A stretch of DNA of 64,000 bases from Roseateles koreensis. Its GTDB lineage: Bacteria; Pseudomonadota; Gammaproteobacteria; Burkholderiales; Burkholderiaceae_C. The position numbers were made by a program, and so were the translations under genes. Shown here piece by piece: positions 26,701-35,652 of the stretch. Where the stretch lies: NCBI RefSeq assembly GCF_028595305.1, contig NZ_JAQQXS010000007.1, positions 1 to 64,000 on the forward strand, read 5' to 3'. The notes beneath the pieces were generated by a model that was not told the DNA's origin, did not search any database, and worked only from the letters and a program-made list of their open reading frames with translations. Within the stretch, counting starts at the first letter, position 1. Each line of letters opens with the position of its first letter.

Positions 26701-29700
26701 TTAGTTGGATGGGGTTGACGGGAGGGCTGGGCCCGTTGCGGGGCTGCCCCGGTAGGCCACGAAGTACAGCAGCGGAATCACCACCAGCGTCAGCAGGGTC
26801 GAGATGGCGATGCCGAAGATCAGCGAAATGGCCAGGCCATTGAAGATGGGATCGCTGAGAATGAAGAAGGCGCCCATCATGGCGGCCAGCCCGGTGAGGA
26901 TGATGGGTTGGGCGCGCGTGGCTGCCGCGCTGACGATGGCGCGCTCGATCGGCATGCCGCTGCGCTGCTGCAGGCGAATGAAGTCCACCAGCAAGATGGA
27001 GTTGCGTACGATGATGCCGGCCAGCGCGATCATGCCGATCATGCTGGTGGCGGTGTACTGCGCGCCCATCAGGGCGTGGCCGGGCATCACGCCGATGAGG
27101 GTCAGCGGGATGGGCGCCATGATGATCAGCGGCGTCAGGTAGGAGCCGAACTGTGCCACCACCAGCAGGTAGATCAGCACCAGGCCCACGGCGTAGGCCA
27201 GGCCCATGTCGCGAAAGGTCTCATAGGTGATCTGCCATTCGCCGTCCCACTTGAGGCTGTAGTCGCGCAAGGCGTCGTTGGGCGCACTGATGAAACGCTC
27301 TTGCAGTGTGCCGCCGCCCGGGGTGGGCAGGGCGGTGATGGCGCTGCGCATCTTGAACAGGCCATACAGCGGGCTGTCCAGGCCCGTGGTGGGGTCGGCC
27401 ATGTCCGCCGTCACATAGTTCACCGGCAGCAGGTCTTTATGAAAGACGGGCTGTTCACGCAGGCTGTCGCTCACGGTGGTTAACTCGCGCAGCGGCACCG
27501 CGTTGCCGGCTTGGCCCCGAACGGTCAGGGACAAGAGGCTGTCGAGACTGCCTTGGCTTTCAGGTGGCAGTTGCAGCAAGGCTGCGCTGGGGAATTTGCT
27601 TTGATCGTGCAGCCAGGTGGCTGGCTCCAGACCCATGCCGATGCGCAGGGTGCTCACGATGCTGGCTTGAGAAATACCCAGCTGCGCGGCCTTGCGGCGG
27701 TCGATCAGCAAGACTTGGCGGGGCGCGGCGGCGGTGCGGCTGTCGTCCACATCCACGATGCCCTGTGTGCGCTCAAACACTGTGCGCACCTGCGAGGCCA
27801 GGGCGTCGCGGCCCTCGGCCTCGGGGCCGTAGAGTTCCGCCACGATGGGGGCCAGCACGGGGGGGCCGGGCGGTACTTCCACCACCTTGACGTTGGCGTT
27901 GAAGCGCTTTGCAATCTTTTGCAACTCGGGCCGCAGCCGCATGGCGATGGCGTGGCTTTGTGCCTTGCGGTGGTGGCTGTCTACAAGGTTCACTTGCAGG
28001 TCGCCTTGGTGGGGGTCGGCCCGCAAGTCGTACTGGCGCACCAGGCCATTGAAGTTGATGGGCGAGGCCGTGCCGGCATAGGCCTGGTAGTGGCGCACCT
28101 CCGGCACACCGTCGAGGTAACGCCCCAGTGCGTGCAAGGTGGCTGCAGTCTGTTCAAGCGGCGTTCCGGCGGGCATGTCCACCACAACTTGCAATTCTGA
28201 TTTGTTGTCGAAGGGCAGCATCTTCAGCCGCACCCCGCCGCTCATGGGCAAGGCCAGCGAAAAGACGATCAGCCCCGCAACCCCCAGGCCCAGCAGCCGG
28301 CGGTTGCGGGCGCCCTTTTGTGGGTCCAGCAGCGGGGTGAACATGCGTTCGAACAAGGGCCCCAGGCGAGCGCCAAGACCGTGCGCGGAAGGGTTCGACT
28401 GATGCGAGCCATGTCCTGCGGGCAGGGCCTTCATCCACAGGCGTGCCAACCAAGGCGTCAGCACAAAGGCGATGGCCAGCGACAGCAGCATGCCCATGCT
28501 GGCGTTGATGGGAATGGGGCTCATGTACGGCCCCATCAAGCCGCTGACGAAGGCCATGGGCAGCAGCGCCGCAATGACGGTCAGCGTGGCCAGGATGGTG
28601 GGGCCGCCGACCTCGTCCACCGCTGCGGGGATGACGCGGCTCAGGTGATCGCGCCAGTTGCCGGCGGATGGGGCGTCGTCCAACGCAAGGTGACGATGAA
28701 TGTTCTCGACCACCACGATGGCGTCGTCGACCAGGATGCCGATGGAGAAAATAAGCGCGAACAACGAGACTCGGTTGAGCGTGAAACCCCAGGCCCACGA
28801 GGCGAACAAGGTGACAGTCAGCGTGAGGATGACCGCTGTGCCGACAATCGCGGCCTCGCGCCGGCCCAGGGCGATGAAGACCAGCGCCACCACCGAGGCG
28901 GTGGCGAAGAGCAGCTTGCGAATCAGCTGGGTGGCTTTGTCGTTGGCACTGGCGCCATAGTTGCGGGTCTCGATCACCTGCATATTGGCGGGGATCAGGC
29001 TGTTGTGCAGGTCGGCTACGCGTGCACTCAAGGCCTGCGCCACGTCGATGGCGTTTTCGCCGGCCTTTTTGGTGATGGACAAGGTGACGGCCGCACGGCT
29101 GGCGCCGCCTTCGCTGTGCCAGACATAACGTGTCGCCTGCATAGGGCCATCTTGAATGTCGGCCACATCGCGCAGTTGCACGGGCTTGCCGGCGCGCACG
29201 CCGACGACCAGCTCCGCCAGGTCATCGGCAGACGTGAAGAATGCACCTGCCTCCAGGGCAACGCTGTGGTTTCCGCTCAGCCATTCGCCCAAGGGCGCGC
29301 CAGCGTTGGCGACTTGCAGCGCCTGTTGCAACTCGTTGACGGTCAGGCCCACGCCGGCAAGCCGGGCGGCGTCCAAGCGGATGTTGATGGCACGCCCCGG
29401 GCCACCCAGGGTTTTGACTTCGCGGGTGCCGGGCACGCGTTTGAGTGCGGCTTCCAGGCTGTGCGCCACTCTCTCCAAATCGAAGGCGCCGACCTCTGCA
29501 TGGCTCTTGTCCACGCTTTTGCCTGTCAGGGTGAAGGTGACGATGGGTACATCGTCAATGCCCTTGGGCTTGATCAGCGGCGGCAAAGCGCCAAGCCCGG
29601 CCGGCAACCAGTCGGCATGGCTGTTGACGGCGTCATACAGGCGCACCAGCGCCTCGGTGCGGGGCACGCCGACCTTGAACTGGACCGTCACCACCCCCAA

Positions 29701-30015
29701 GCCCGGGCGCGTGACCGAGCTCACGTGCTCGACGCCGGCCATCTGTGACAACACCTGTTCAGCGGGCGAGGTCAGCATCTGCTCCACATCGGCCACGCTG
29801 GCGCCCGGGAACGGCAGCATCACGTTGGCCATGGTCACGTTGATCTGCGGCTCTTCTTCACGCGGAGTCACCAGCACTGCGAACAGGCCCAGCGCCAAGG
29901 CGACAAGCGCCAGCAAGGGCGTGATCTGTGCAGACTGGAAGAAGGCGGCGATGCGCCCGCTGAAACCCAGGGGCGCGGGGTGCTCAGGCTGCGTCAATGG
30001 GGTGTGCGTGCTCAT
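26701..30015 (-). CDS. RND efflux pump inner-membrane permease
   Basis: 1104 residues, with the repeated porter and membrane layout of AcrB-like RND proteins. Landmarks are PFPGASVADVEQMLTSPAEQ in the first periplasmic domain; SIGILVDDAIVVVENIHRHL, with the paired aspartates of transmembrane helix 4 in the proton relay; TILATLTVIAALLPMAFVSG; and ALAGIIVRNSILLVDFIRLQ near the C-terminus. Start overlaps the adaptor stop by four bases. It pumps a small molecule or metal across the envelope with the MFP partner and an outer-membrane channel not encoded nearby. The substrate cannot be read from sequence; it lacks the HME-type DxxE hallmark that I could verify. Confidence 0.88.
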   Translation of the reverse strand: MSTHTPLTQPEHPAPLGFSGRIAAFFQSAQITPLLALVALALGLFAVLVTPREEEPQINVTMANVMLPFPGASVADVEQMLTSPAEQVLSQMAGVEHVSSVTRPGLGVVTVQFKVGVPRTEALVRLYDAVNSHADWLPAGLGALPPLIKPKGIDDVPIVTFTLTGKSVDKSHAEVGAFDLERVAHSLEAALKRVPGTREVKTLGGPGRAINIRLDAARLAGVGLTVNELQQALQVANAGAPLGEWLSGNHSVALEAGAFFTSADDLAELVVGVRAGKPVQLRDVADIQDGPMQATRYVWHSEGGASRAAVTLSITKKAGENAIDVAQALSARVADLHNSLIPANMQVIETRNYGASANDKATQLIRKLLFATASVVALVFIALGRREAAIVGTAVILTLTVTLFASWAWGFTLNRVSLFALIFSIGILVDDAIVVVENIHRHLALDDAPSAGNWRDHLSRVIPAAVDEVGGPTILATLTVIAALLPMAFVSGLMGPYMSPIPINASMGMLLSLAIAFVLTPWLARLWMKALPAGHGSHQSNPSAHGLGARLGPLFERMFTPLLDPQKGARNRRLLGLGVAGLIVFSLALPMSGGVRLKMLPFDNKSELQVVVDMPAGTPLEQTAATLHALGRYLDGVPEVRHYQAYAGTASPINFNGLVRQYDLRADPHQGDLQVNLVDSHHRKAQSHAIAMRLRPELQKIAKRFNANVKVVEVPPGPPVLAPIVAELYGPEAEGRDALASQVRTVFERTQGIVDVDDSRTAAAPRQVLLIDRRKAAQLGISQASIVSTLRIGMGLEPATWLHDQSKFPSAALLQLPPESQGSLDSLLSLTVRGQAGNAVPLRELTTVSDSLREQPVFHKDLLPVNYVTADMADPTTGLDSPLYGLFKMRSAITALPTPGGGTLQERFISAPNDALRDYSLKWDGEWQITYETFRDMGLAYAVGLVLIYLLVVAQFGSYLTPLIIMAPIPLTLIGVMPGHALMGAQYTATSMIGMIALAGIIVRNSILLVDFIRLQQRSGMPIERAIVSAAATRAQPIILTGLAAMMGAFFILSDPIFNGLAISLIFGIAISTLLTLVVIPLLYFVAYRGSPATGPALPSTPSN

Positions 30016-31280
30016 GGCCGGGCCTGCCGTGCAGCTTCAGCGGGTTGGCTGGCGATGCGCTCACCGGGGCTTAGCCCCGCCAACACCTCGACGCGGTCGC
30101 CCTGCACGGCGCCCAAGCGCAGTTGGCGCAATTCGGGCCGCCCCGAGTCGCTCAGTACATAGGCGGCGGTCAACTCGGTGCGACGCAGCACGGCGCTGCG
30201 CGGCACCATGATCCGGGCATCACTGGGGGGCTTGAGTGCGCCTGATGCGTCGATTGCACCGGGCGAGTCCGGCGCTTCAAGCAGCCACACCCGCGCAAAC
30301 ATGCCGGGTGCGGCACTCAACGTATTCGGGCCGGCTTGCGGCAGGTCCAGGCGCAGTGCGACGGTGTGCGTGCCGGCATCCACCGTGGGCAAGACCTGTA
30401 CCCGGGTGGGGGCCACGCCAGCGGCAACACTTTCTTCCCTCCCCGGCAGCATGACGCTGAACTGGGGCGCTGCGCCCGGCTTCCAGGCGGCAACCACTTG
30501 CTGCGGCAAGCTCGCGCTAACACGCAGGTTACGCGGATCGTAGAGGGTGAGCAGCGGTCGGCCGGGCAGGGCCATATCGCCCAGGTTCACCGGCACTTCG
30601 GCCACCACGCCGCTGTAGGGGCTGCGGACCACGTGCAGGCTGCTCAGCGTGCGAGCACCGCCCAACTGGGCCAGTTGGGCGTGCACCTGGGCCTGGGTGG
30701 CTTTGAACTGGCTTTCGGCTTGGTCCAGGGCGGCCTGGCTGATGTAATGCTTCTGGAACAGCTGTTGCTGGCGCTCGAAATCGCGTGTTGCCAACTGCAG
30801 ATTGGCGCGGGCGGCCTGGGCTTGCGCTTCGCTGGCTAGGGCGGCATCGGCGGCGCTGCGGGCGTCGATGCGTAGCAGCACCTGGCCGGCCTCGACGCGG
30901 TCCCCCACTTTTACATTCAGCTGCTCAATGGCACCGGCCACCTGGGCGGCCAATACGGTTTGACGCTGGGCCTCCACCACGCCATCAAAGCTGCGGCGGC
31001 TGGCTTGCGCGCCGCTCGTCACGAGATAGCTCGCCAGTGCCGGGCTGCCGGTTTGGGTTTGCGGCGGCGCGGCCATGGCGCTGGCCTTGCCGTGGGGGTT
31101 CAGCATCAGCAGCGCCAAGCCGCCCAGCAGGGCCAAGCCCAACGCCAAACCCCCCGTCCGTGCGATGTGGCGCATGGAGTGTGTGCGGTGCGTGCGGCGT
31201 TCCACCGGCGGGAATCCCCACTTATGGCTCAGTCTTTGGCCGATTCCGGAAGATGGCGGTGGGGTGATGATGGGCTTCAT
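30012..31280 (-). CDS. RND efflux periplasmic adaptor (MFP)
   Basis: 422 residues. A single hydrophobic segment (GGLALGLALLGGLALLMLNP) near residues 45-65 anchors it in the inner membrane. The lipoyl half-motifs (VLAAQVAGAIEQLNVKVGDR and LLRIDARSA), an alpha-hairpin region (FERQQQLFQKHYISQAALDQ) and a beta-barrel part (NLRVSASLPQQVVAAWKPGA) follow in the usual order. ATG 31280 is chosen because AGGAGC lies nine bases upstream; an internal ATG before RHIARTGG is the alternative. It is the first gene of the efflux operon, divergent from the ArsR-type regulator. Confidence 0.87.
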   Translation of the reverse strand: MKPIITPPPSSGIGQRLSHKWGFPPVERRTHRTHSMRHIARTGGLALGLALLGGLALLMLNPHGKASAMAAPPQTQTGSPALASYLVTSGAQASRRSFDGVVEAQRQTVLAAQVAGAIEQLNVKVGDRVEAGQVLLRIDARSAADAALASEAQAQAARANLQLATRDFERQQQLFQKHYISQAALDQAESQFKATQAQVHAQLAQLGGARTLSSLHVVRSPYSGVVAEVPVNLGDMALPGRPLLTLYDPRNLRVSASLPQQVVAAWKPGAAPQFSVMLPGREESVAAGVAPTRVQVLPTVDAGTHTVALRLDLPQAGPNTLSAAPGMFARVWLLEAPDSPGAIDASGALKPPSDARIMVPRSAVLRRTELTAAYVLSDSGRPELRQLRLGAVQGDRVEVLAGLSPGERIASQPAEAARQARP

Positions 31281-31341
31281 GGTGACGTGCTCCTAGCGAG
31301 GGACGTCTTGTCCCTGCAGCTTTTGCTGTGTGCGTTATTGT

Positions 31342-31371
31342 ATTGTTTGCGTAATCATGCAAATAGTCAAT
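31342..31371. promoter_or_regulatory. Candidate operator for the ArsR-type regulator
   Basis: In the 169-base divergent gap, ATTG (31342), TTTGC (31346-31350), eight bases, GCAAA (31359-31363) and CAAT (31368-31371) form an imperfect palindrome in an AT-rich stretch. This size fits the winged-helix dimers of the ArsR/SmtB family. Binding is inferred. Confidence 0.5.
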
Positions 31372-31449
31372 AATGAAATTTCACAAGAACTCAACTAAAC
31401 TGGTGTCTGTGTGTATTTCTGACCTGCCGCAGGGCGGGCTCTCGCGACC

Positions 31450-31851
31450 ATGAAAGATCTGCCTGCAGCTGCGCTGGTTCAAATTGCTGGCTACTTCCAG
31501 GCTCTGGCTGAGCCCACGCGGTTGCAGATCCTCAATTTGCTGCGGCAAGAAGAGCGCCGCGTCGGTGATCTGGCGGAGCTTTGCGGGTTCAGCGCGGCCA
31601 ATATCTCGCGCCATCTTGCGGTGTTGCAGCAGCACGGCTTGGTGGAGCGTGAGAGCCGAGGCACCAGCGCGTATTTCAGGATTGCCGATGCGTCGGTTTA
31701 TCAGCTGTGCGATCTGGTGTGCGGGAATATTGCCCGGCAGTCCGACCGCATGGTCTTGGAGCGCGCGGCGTTTTTCCCGGTACAGCCAGAACTGCAATCA
31801 CCATCGCGGCCACAAGCCCCGCGTGCCCGCAAATCACTGGCCAAACGCTGA
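31450..31851 (+). CDS. ArsR/SmtB-family transcriptional regulator
   Basis: 133 residues. The winged helix is clear: ALAEPTRLQILNLLRQEER, VGDLAELCGFSAANISRHLA as recognition region, VLQQHGLVERESRGTSAYFR as wing. The metal-site motif ELCVC of ArsR is here ELCGFS, with one cysteine (C45); C87 and C91 lie in the last helix (YQLCDLVCGN). A thiol-based sensor, like the sulfide/persulfide regulators of this family, is possible. It is divergent from the RND operon, which it probably represses. The C-terminal tail is basic and proline-rich, beyond the usual fold. Confidence 0.85.
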   Translation: MKDLPAAALVQIAGYFQALAEPTRLQILNLLRQEERRVGDLAELCGFSAANISRHLAVLQQHGLVERESRGTSAYFRIADASVYQLCDLVCGNIARQSDRMVLERAAFFPVQPELQSPSRPQAPRARKSLAKR

Positions 31852-32082
31852 ATTTCAGCGGTATCTTGGGGTGATGCCGCCGCGTGGCCTATGCCATGCC
31901 TTCGTGCCAGGCCCATGACAAGCCCTGCGCCGCTTGGCTCATCTCGGTTCTAGGGGGCTTCTTCACATTGACAGGGGGCGCGTGGTTGGGAGAATCTGCA
32001 GTCGGCCGTTGGGAGAACGTTCGCACACAGCGCGCGTTTGACGGTCATCCTGGCCGTACAGCCTTACCGTTCCGGAGTGTCC

Positions 32083-33090
32083 ATGAATCAGTGTTCCCGC
32101 AAATTCGCCGTGATCAGCGTGTGGGTCGCCCTGGCGGCCTCGACGAGCCTGGCGCAAGCCGGCACTTACAGCGGCCTGGTCATCTTTGGCGACAGCCTCT
32201 CTGACTCGGGCAACAACGCGGCACTTGTGGGCAACACCGGCACGCCGCCAACCAGTGACCAAGAGTTTTCCAAGATCCCCTACGCATCGGGGCGCTACAG
32301 CAACGGCCCCGTGTGGACCGAATATCTCGCCGCCCGCCTGGGCCTGCAGGCCACACCCTCGATGCTGGGCGGCGGCAACTATGCGTTTGGCGGCGCGCAG
32401 ACAGGCATCGACGGCACCGATGGCCCAGGCGGCTTTCCCTTCAGCATGAAAACCCAGCTGAACATGTTCCTGTCGAACCCTATGCAATCGGTGAACAGCA
32501 GCGAGCTCTTCATCATCTCGGGGGGCGGCAACAATGTGCGCGCCACGCTGGACGATCTGGCCTTGAATCCAGCCAACGCCACAGCCATCATCGGCGCCGC
32601 CGCGGCCAATTACGCCAGCGACATCAGCAGCATGGTCAGCACGCTAGAGGCCAAGGGCGCCCGGCACATCCTCGTTGTGAACACGCCCAACTTCGGCCTG
32701 ACCCCGGCCGCGCTGAGCGCAGGCGTGCAGGGCTTGGGGTCTTTGATTTCCGGGTCGATGGATGCTGCATTGGCCGCGAGCTTGGGCGGCGATACCGCCG
32801 TCCTAACCTTTGATTTTTATGCCTTCCTCACGCAGACCGTGGCCTCGGCCAATGCGCTGGGCCTGAGCAATGTCACCAACGCCTGCGGCAATGTGGCGCT
32901 GCAGTGCGACCTGAGCACCTCGTTGTTTTATGACTCGATTCACCCCACCACCGTGGGTCACCAGTTGCTGGCCGATGCGGTGTACGCGCAAGAATTTGCG
33001 CAGGCGGTGCCGGAGCCTTCAAGCTATGCGCTGCTGGGTCTGGGGCTGGCGCTGCTGGTCGGGGTGCGTCGGGCGCGCAAGACTTCCTAA
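32083..33090 (+). CDS. GDSL lipase/esterase with PEP-CTERM sorting signal
   Basis: 335 residues from ATG 32083 (GGAG eight bases upstream). A signal peptide (VWVALAASTSLAQAG) is followed by the GDSL block VIFGDSLSDSGNN with the nucleophilic serine. A gly/asn block IISGGGNNVRAT and the catalytic DSIHPTTVGHQLLAD block follow. The C-terminus VPEPSSYALLGLGLALLVGV plus RRAR is a typical PEP-CTERM signal: motif, transmembrane helix, basic cluster. The protein should be exported, cut by an exosortase and placed on the cell surface or released. Exosortase is not encoded in the window. Ends eight bases from convergent copA. Confidence 0.9.
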   Translation: MNQCSRKFAVISVWVALAASTSLAQAGTYSGLVIFGDSLSDSGNNAALVGNTGTPPTSDQEFSKIPYASGRYSNGPVWTEYLAARLGLQATPSMLGGGNYAFGGAQTGIDGTDGPGGFPFSMKTQLNMFLSNPMQSVNSSELFIISGGGNNVRATLDDLALNPANATAIIGAAAANYASDISSMVSTLEAKGARHILVVNTPNFGLTPAALSAGVQGLGSLISGSMDAALAASLGGDTAVLTFDFYAFLTQTVASANALGLSNVTNACGNVALQCDLSTSLFYDSIHPTTVGHQLLADAVYAQEFAQAVPEPSSYALLGLGLALLVGVRRARKTS

Positions 33091-33098
33091 GATTGGCG

Positions 33099-35540
33099 TC
33101 ATGTGCGCGGCTTCCATCGTTTGAGCAGCAGGGCATTGCTGACCACCGAAACGCTGGACAAGGCCATCGCCGCACCGGCCAGCATGGGGTTGAGCGCGCC
33201 CATCGCGGCCAGGGGGATGCCCACCACGTTGTAGGCAAAGGCCCAGAACAGGTTCTGGCGAATCTTGGCGACGGTGCGGCGCGACAAATCGATGGCCTGC
33301 GGCACCAGGCACACATCGCCCCGCATCAAGGTGATGCCGGCTGCGGCCATGGCCACATCGGTGCCGGTCGCCATGGCGAAACCCACGTCGGCAGCGGCCA
33401 AAGCAGGGGCGTCGTTGATGCCATCGCCCACCATGGCGACGCGCCGGGGGTTTGAGGCGTTAGCGAGCTTGAGCTCGGTGACGATGCGTGCCTTGTCCTC
33501 GGGCAGGACTTCTGCGCGCACCTCGTCCAGGCCCAGCTGGCGGGCCACCGACTGAGCGGCGGCCTGGTTGTCGCCGCTGAGCATGACGCTGTGGACCCCC
33601 ATGCCGTGCAAAGCCTTGATGGCGGGCAGGGCGCTGGATTTGAGGCTGTCGCCAAAGGCCAGCGCGGCGATCAACAGCGAGGCGGTGTCTGGTGGCCCCT
33701 CCTGGCGGGTCAGCCAGGAAATGCTGTGCCCCTGCGCTTGTGCCGCATCCGCCGCCCCCTGCAAGGCGGCGAGTTCAACCCCCAGTTCGCGCATGTAGCG
33801 GCTGCTTCCCAAGGTGTAGGCCTGTCCGTCGATTTGCGCGGTAATGCCGCGACCCGGGAGCGCGCGCAAACCGGTGGCCGGGGGGACGTCAATGCCCTTC
33901 TCGGCGGCGTCTTCTCGCACGGCTTTGGCCAAGGGGTGCTCGCTGCCTTGTTGCAAGCTCGCCGCCCAGCAAAGGGCCTGGGCTGCGGTGATGCCGGGGG
34001 CCGGTGTCAGGGCCGTCAGGCGCGGCTTGCCCAGCGTTAGCGTGCCGGTTTTGTCGAAGGCCACGCAGCGCAGTTGCGCGGCAATTTCCAAAGCCTCCGC
34101 GTCTTTGACCAAAATGCCCTGGCGCGCAGCAATGCCGGTACCCACCATGATTGCGGTGGGCGTGGCCAGGCCCAACGCGCAGGGGCAGGCGATAACGAGC
34201 ACAGCCACCGCGTTGAGCACGGCATGCTCCCAGTTGCCGGTGCCCAGGCCCCAGGCGAGCAGTGTGAGCAGGGCGATACCCAATACGACGGGCACGAAGA
34301 CAGCACTCACCTGATCCACCATGCGTTGGATGGGTGCCTTTTTGCCCTGCGCCGATTCAACCAGCCGCACAATGCGGGCCAGGGTGGACTCTGCGCCCAG
34401 CGCGGTGGTGCGCAGCAGCAATTGCCCCTCGCCGTTGACGGCGCCACCCACGACATGATCGCCGGGGTGTTTGTCCACGGGGAGGCTTTCGCCGGTGATC
34501 AGTGATTCGTCCACCGGGCTGGCGCCTTCAATCACTTCGCCGTCCACGGGGATGCGTTCACCGGGCCGCACCACCACGAGGTCGTCCAGCCGCAAGGCGG
34601 CGATGGGCAACTCGGCATCCACGCCCTCGCGCCGCACGCGTGCCACGTCGGGCCGCAGCTTCTTGAGGGCGCGCAAGGCCTCGGTGGTTTGGCGTTTGGC
34701 GCGTGTCTCCAGCCATTTGCCCAGCAGCACCAGGGTGATGACCACCGCGGCGGACTCGAAGTACAAGTTCATTGTCATCGGCCCGTGCACGATCAGCTCG
34801 TACACCGAGAGGCCAAACGCCGCGCTGGTGCCCAATGCCACCAGCAAATCCATATTGCCGCTGCCCGCCCGCACGGCCGCCCAGCCGGCACGGTAGAAGC
34901 GCGCCCCGAGCATGAATTGCACAGGTGCCGCGAGCAGCAATTGCCACCAGCCGTTCAGCATCCAGTGCTGTCCCGACCATTCGCCCACCATGGGCAGCAC
35001 CAGGGGCAGGGCCAGCAGGGCGGCCACCAACACCGGCCAACCACTGCGCGACCAGGCGACGGGCGCCGCGACGGCTTCGGTCAAGCCGTCTGCAGAATGG
35101 GCCAGCTGCCCGGTATAGCCGGCCTTGAGCACGGCCGCGAGCAAAGCATCGGGCTCGACCGAGGCGAGGGCGCGAATGCTGGCCTGTTCGGTCGCCAGAT
35201 TGACCTCGGCCTCGAGAACGCCGGGCACTTGCTTGAGCGCCCGCTCGACCCGGCCCACGCAGGAGGCGCAGGTCATGCCGCCAATCAGCAGCGTTAGCGT
35301 TTGCTCGCGCAGGTGGTAGCCCGCTTTGTCCAGGCTGGCTTTGAGGGCGGACAGGGCCAGTGGCGCGTCGCCGCTGACGAGGGCCGATTCAGTGGCCAGA
35401 TTGACTTCCGCCTGCACCACTCCGGGCACGGCCTTGAGGGCCTTTTCCACGCGTTTGACGCAAGAGGCGCAGGTCATGCCCTCGATGGGCAGGGTCCATG
35501 GGGTGGTGGCTGTGGCGTTGACGTTAGGCGGGGTACTCAT
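33099..35540 (-). CDS. copA: Copper-exporting P1B-type ATPase
   Basis: 813 residues. Two N-terminal heavy-metal domains carry [15 protein letters not shown] (about residue 19) and [16 protein letters not shown] (about 88). The membrane copper site CPC is in [19 protein letters not shown] (about 445-460). TGES (actuator), DKTGTLT (phosphorylated Asp), the SEHPLAKAV motif and [19 protein letters not shown] complete the set. It exports Cu(I) from the cytoplasm. A CueR-like promoter lies directly before the ATG, with the -10 only six bases away and no Shine-Dalgarno sequence, so the message may be leaderless. A copper chaperone gene with a similar promoter lies at 40859. Confidence 0.93.
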   Translation of the reverse strand: MSTPPNVNATATTPWTLPIEGMTCASCVKRVEKALKAVPGVVQAEVNLATESALVSGDAPLALSALKASLDKAGYHLREQTLTLLIGGMTCASCVGRVERALKQVPGVLEAEVNLATEQASIRALASVEPDALLAAVLKAGYTGQLAHSADGLTEAVAAPVAWSRSGWPVLVAALLALPLVLPMVGEWSGQHWMLNGWWQLLLAAPVQFMLGARFYRAGWAAVRAGSGNMDLLVALGTSAAFGLSVYELIVHGPMTMNLYFESAAVVITLVLLGKWLETRAKRQTTEALRALKKLRPDVARVRREGVDAELPIAALRLDDLVVVRPGERIPVDGEVIEGASPVDESLITGESLPVDKHPGDHVVGGAVNGEGQLLLRTTALGAESTLARIVRLVESAQGKKAPIQRMVDQVSAVFVPVVLGIALLTLLAWGLGTGNWEHAVLNAVAVLVIACPCALGLATPTAIMVGTGIAARQGILVKDAEALEIAAQLRCVAFDKTGTLTLGKPRLTALTPAPGITAAQALCWAASLQQGSEHPLAKAVREDAAEKGIDVPPATGLRALPGRGITAQIDGQAYTLGSSRYMRELGVELAALQGAADAAQAQGHSISWLTRQEGPPDTASLLIAALAFGDSLKSSALPAIKALHGMGVHSVMLSGDNQAAAQSVARQLGLDEVRAEVLPEDKARIVTELKLANASNPRRVAMVGDGINDAPALAAADVGFAMATGTDVAMAAAGITLMRGDVCLVPQAIDLSRRTVAKIRQNLFWAFAYNVVGIPLAAMGALNPMLAGAAMALSSVSVVSNALLLKRWKPRT

Positions 35541-35546
35541 GGGTGC

Positions 35547-35577
35547 AGTATCAAGCTTTCCATGATGGCAAGGTCAA
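35547..35577 (-). promoter_or_regulatory. CueR-type promoter of copA
   Basis: On the minus strand TTGACC (-35) and GATACT (-10) are separated by 19 bases containing CTTGCCATCATGGAAAG, the dyad recognised by CueR-like MerR-family copper sensors. The overlong 19-base spacer is diagnostic of MerR-type promoters. No cueR gene is in the window. Confidence 0.85.
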
Positions 35578-35591
35578 GCGGCACCCATGAA

Positions 35592-35636
35592 AAAGCCCGC
35601 CCGGCCACGTGCGGTACGTGTTGCCGGGCGGGCTTT
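35592..35636 (-). terminator. Intrinsic terminator of the porin gene
   Basis: Inverted arms AAAGCCCGCCCGGC (35592-35605) and GCCGGGCGGGCTTT (35623-35636), 16 bases after the porin stop on the minus strand and followed there by a T tract. Confidence 0.9.
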
Positions 35637-35652
35637 AGAGCCAAGCGGGTGC

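Noticed and set aside
28318-29748. 476-codon plus-strand frame opposite the RND permease
   Set aside because: Mirror frame of a well-conserved pump gene; composition is glycine/histidine/glutamine-rich without recognisable domains.
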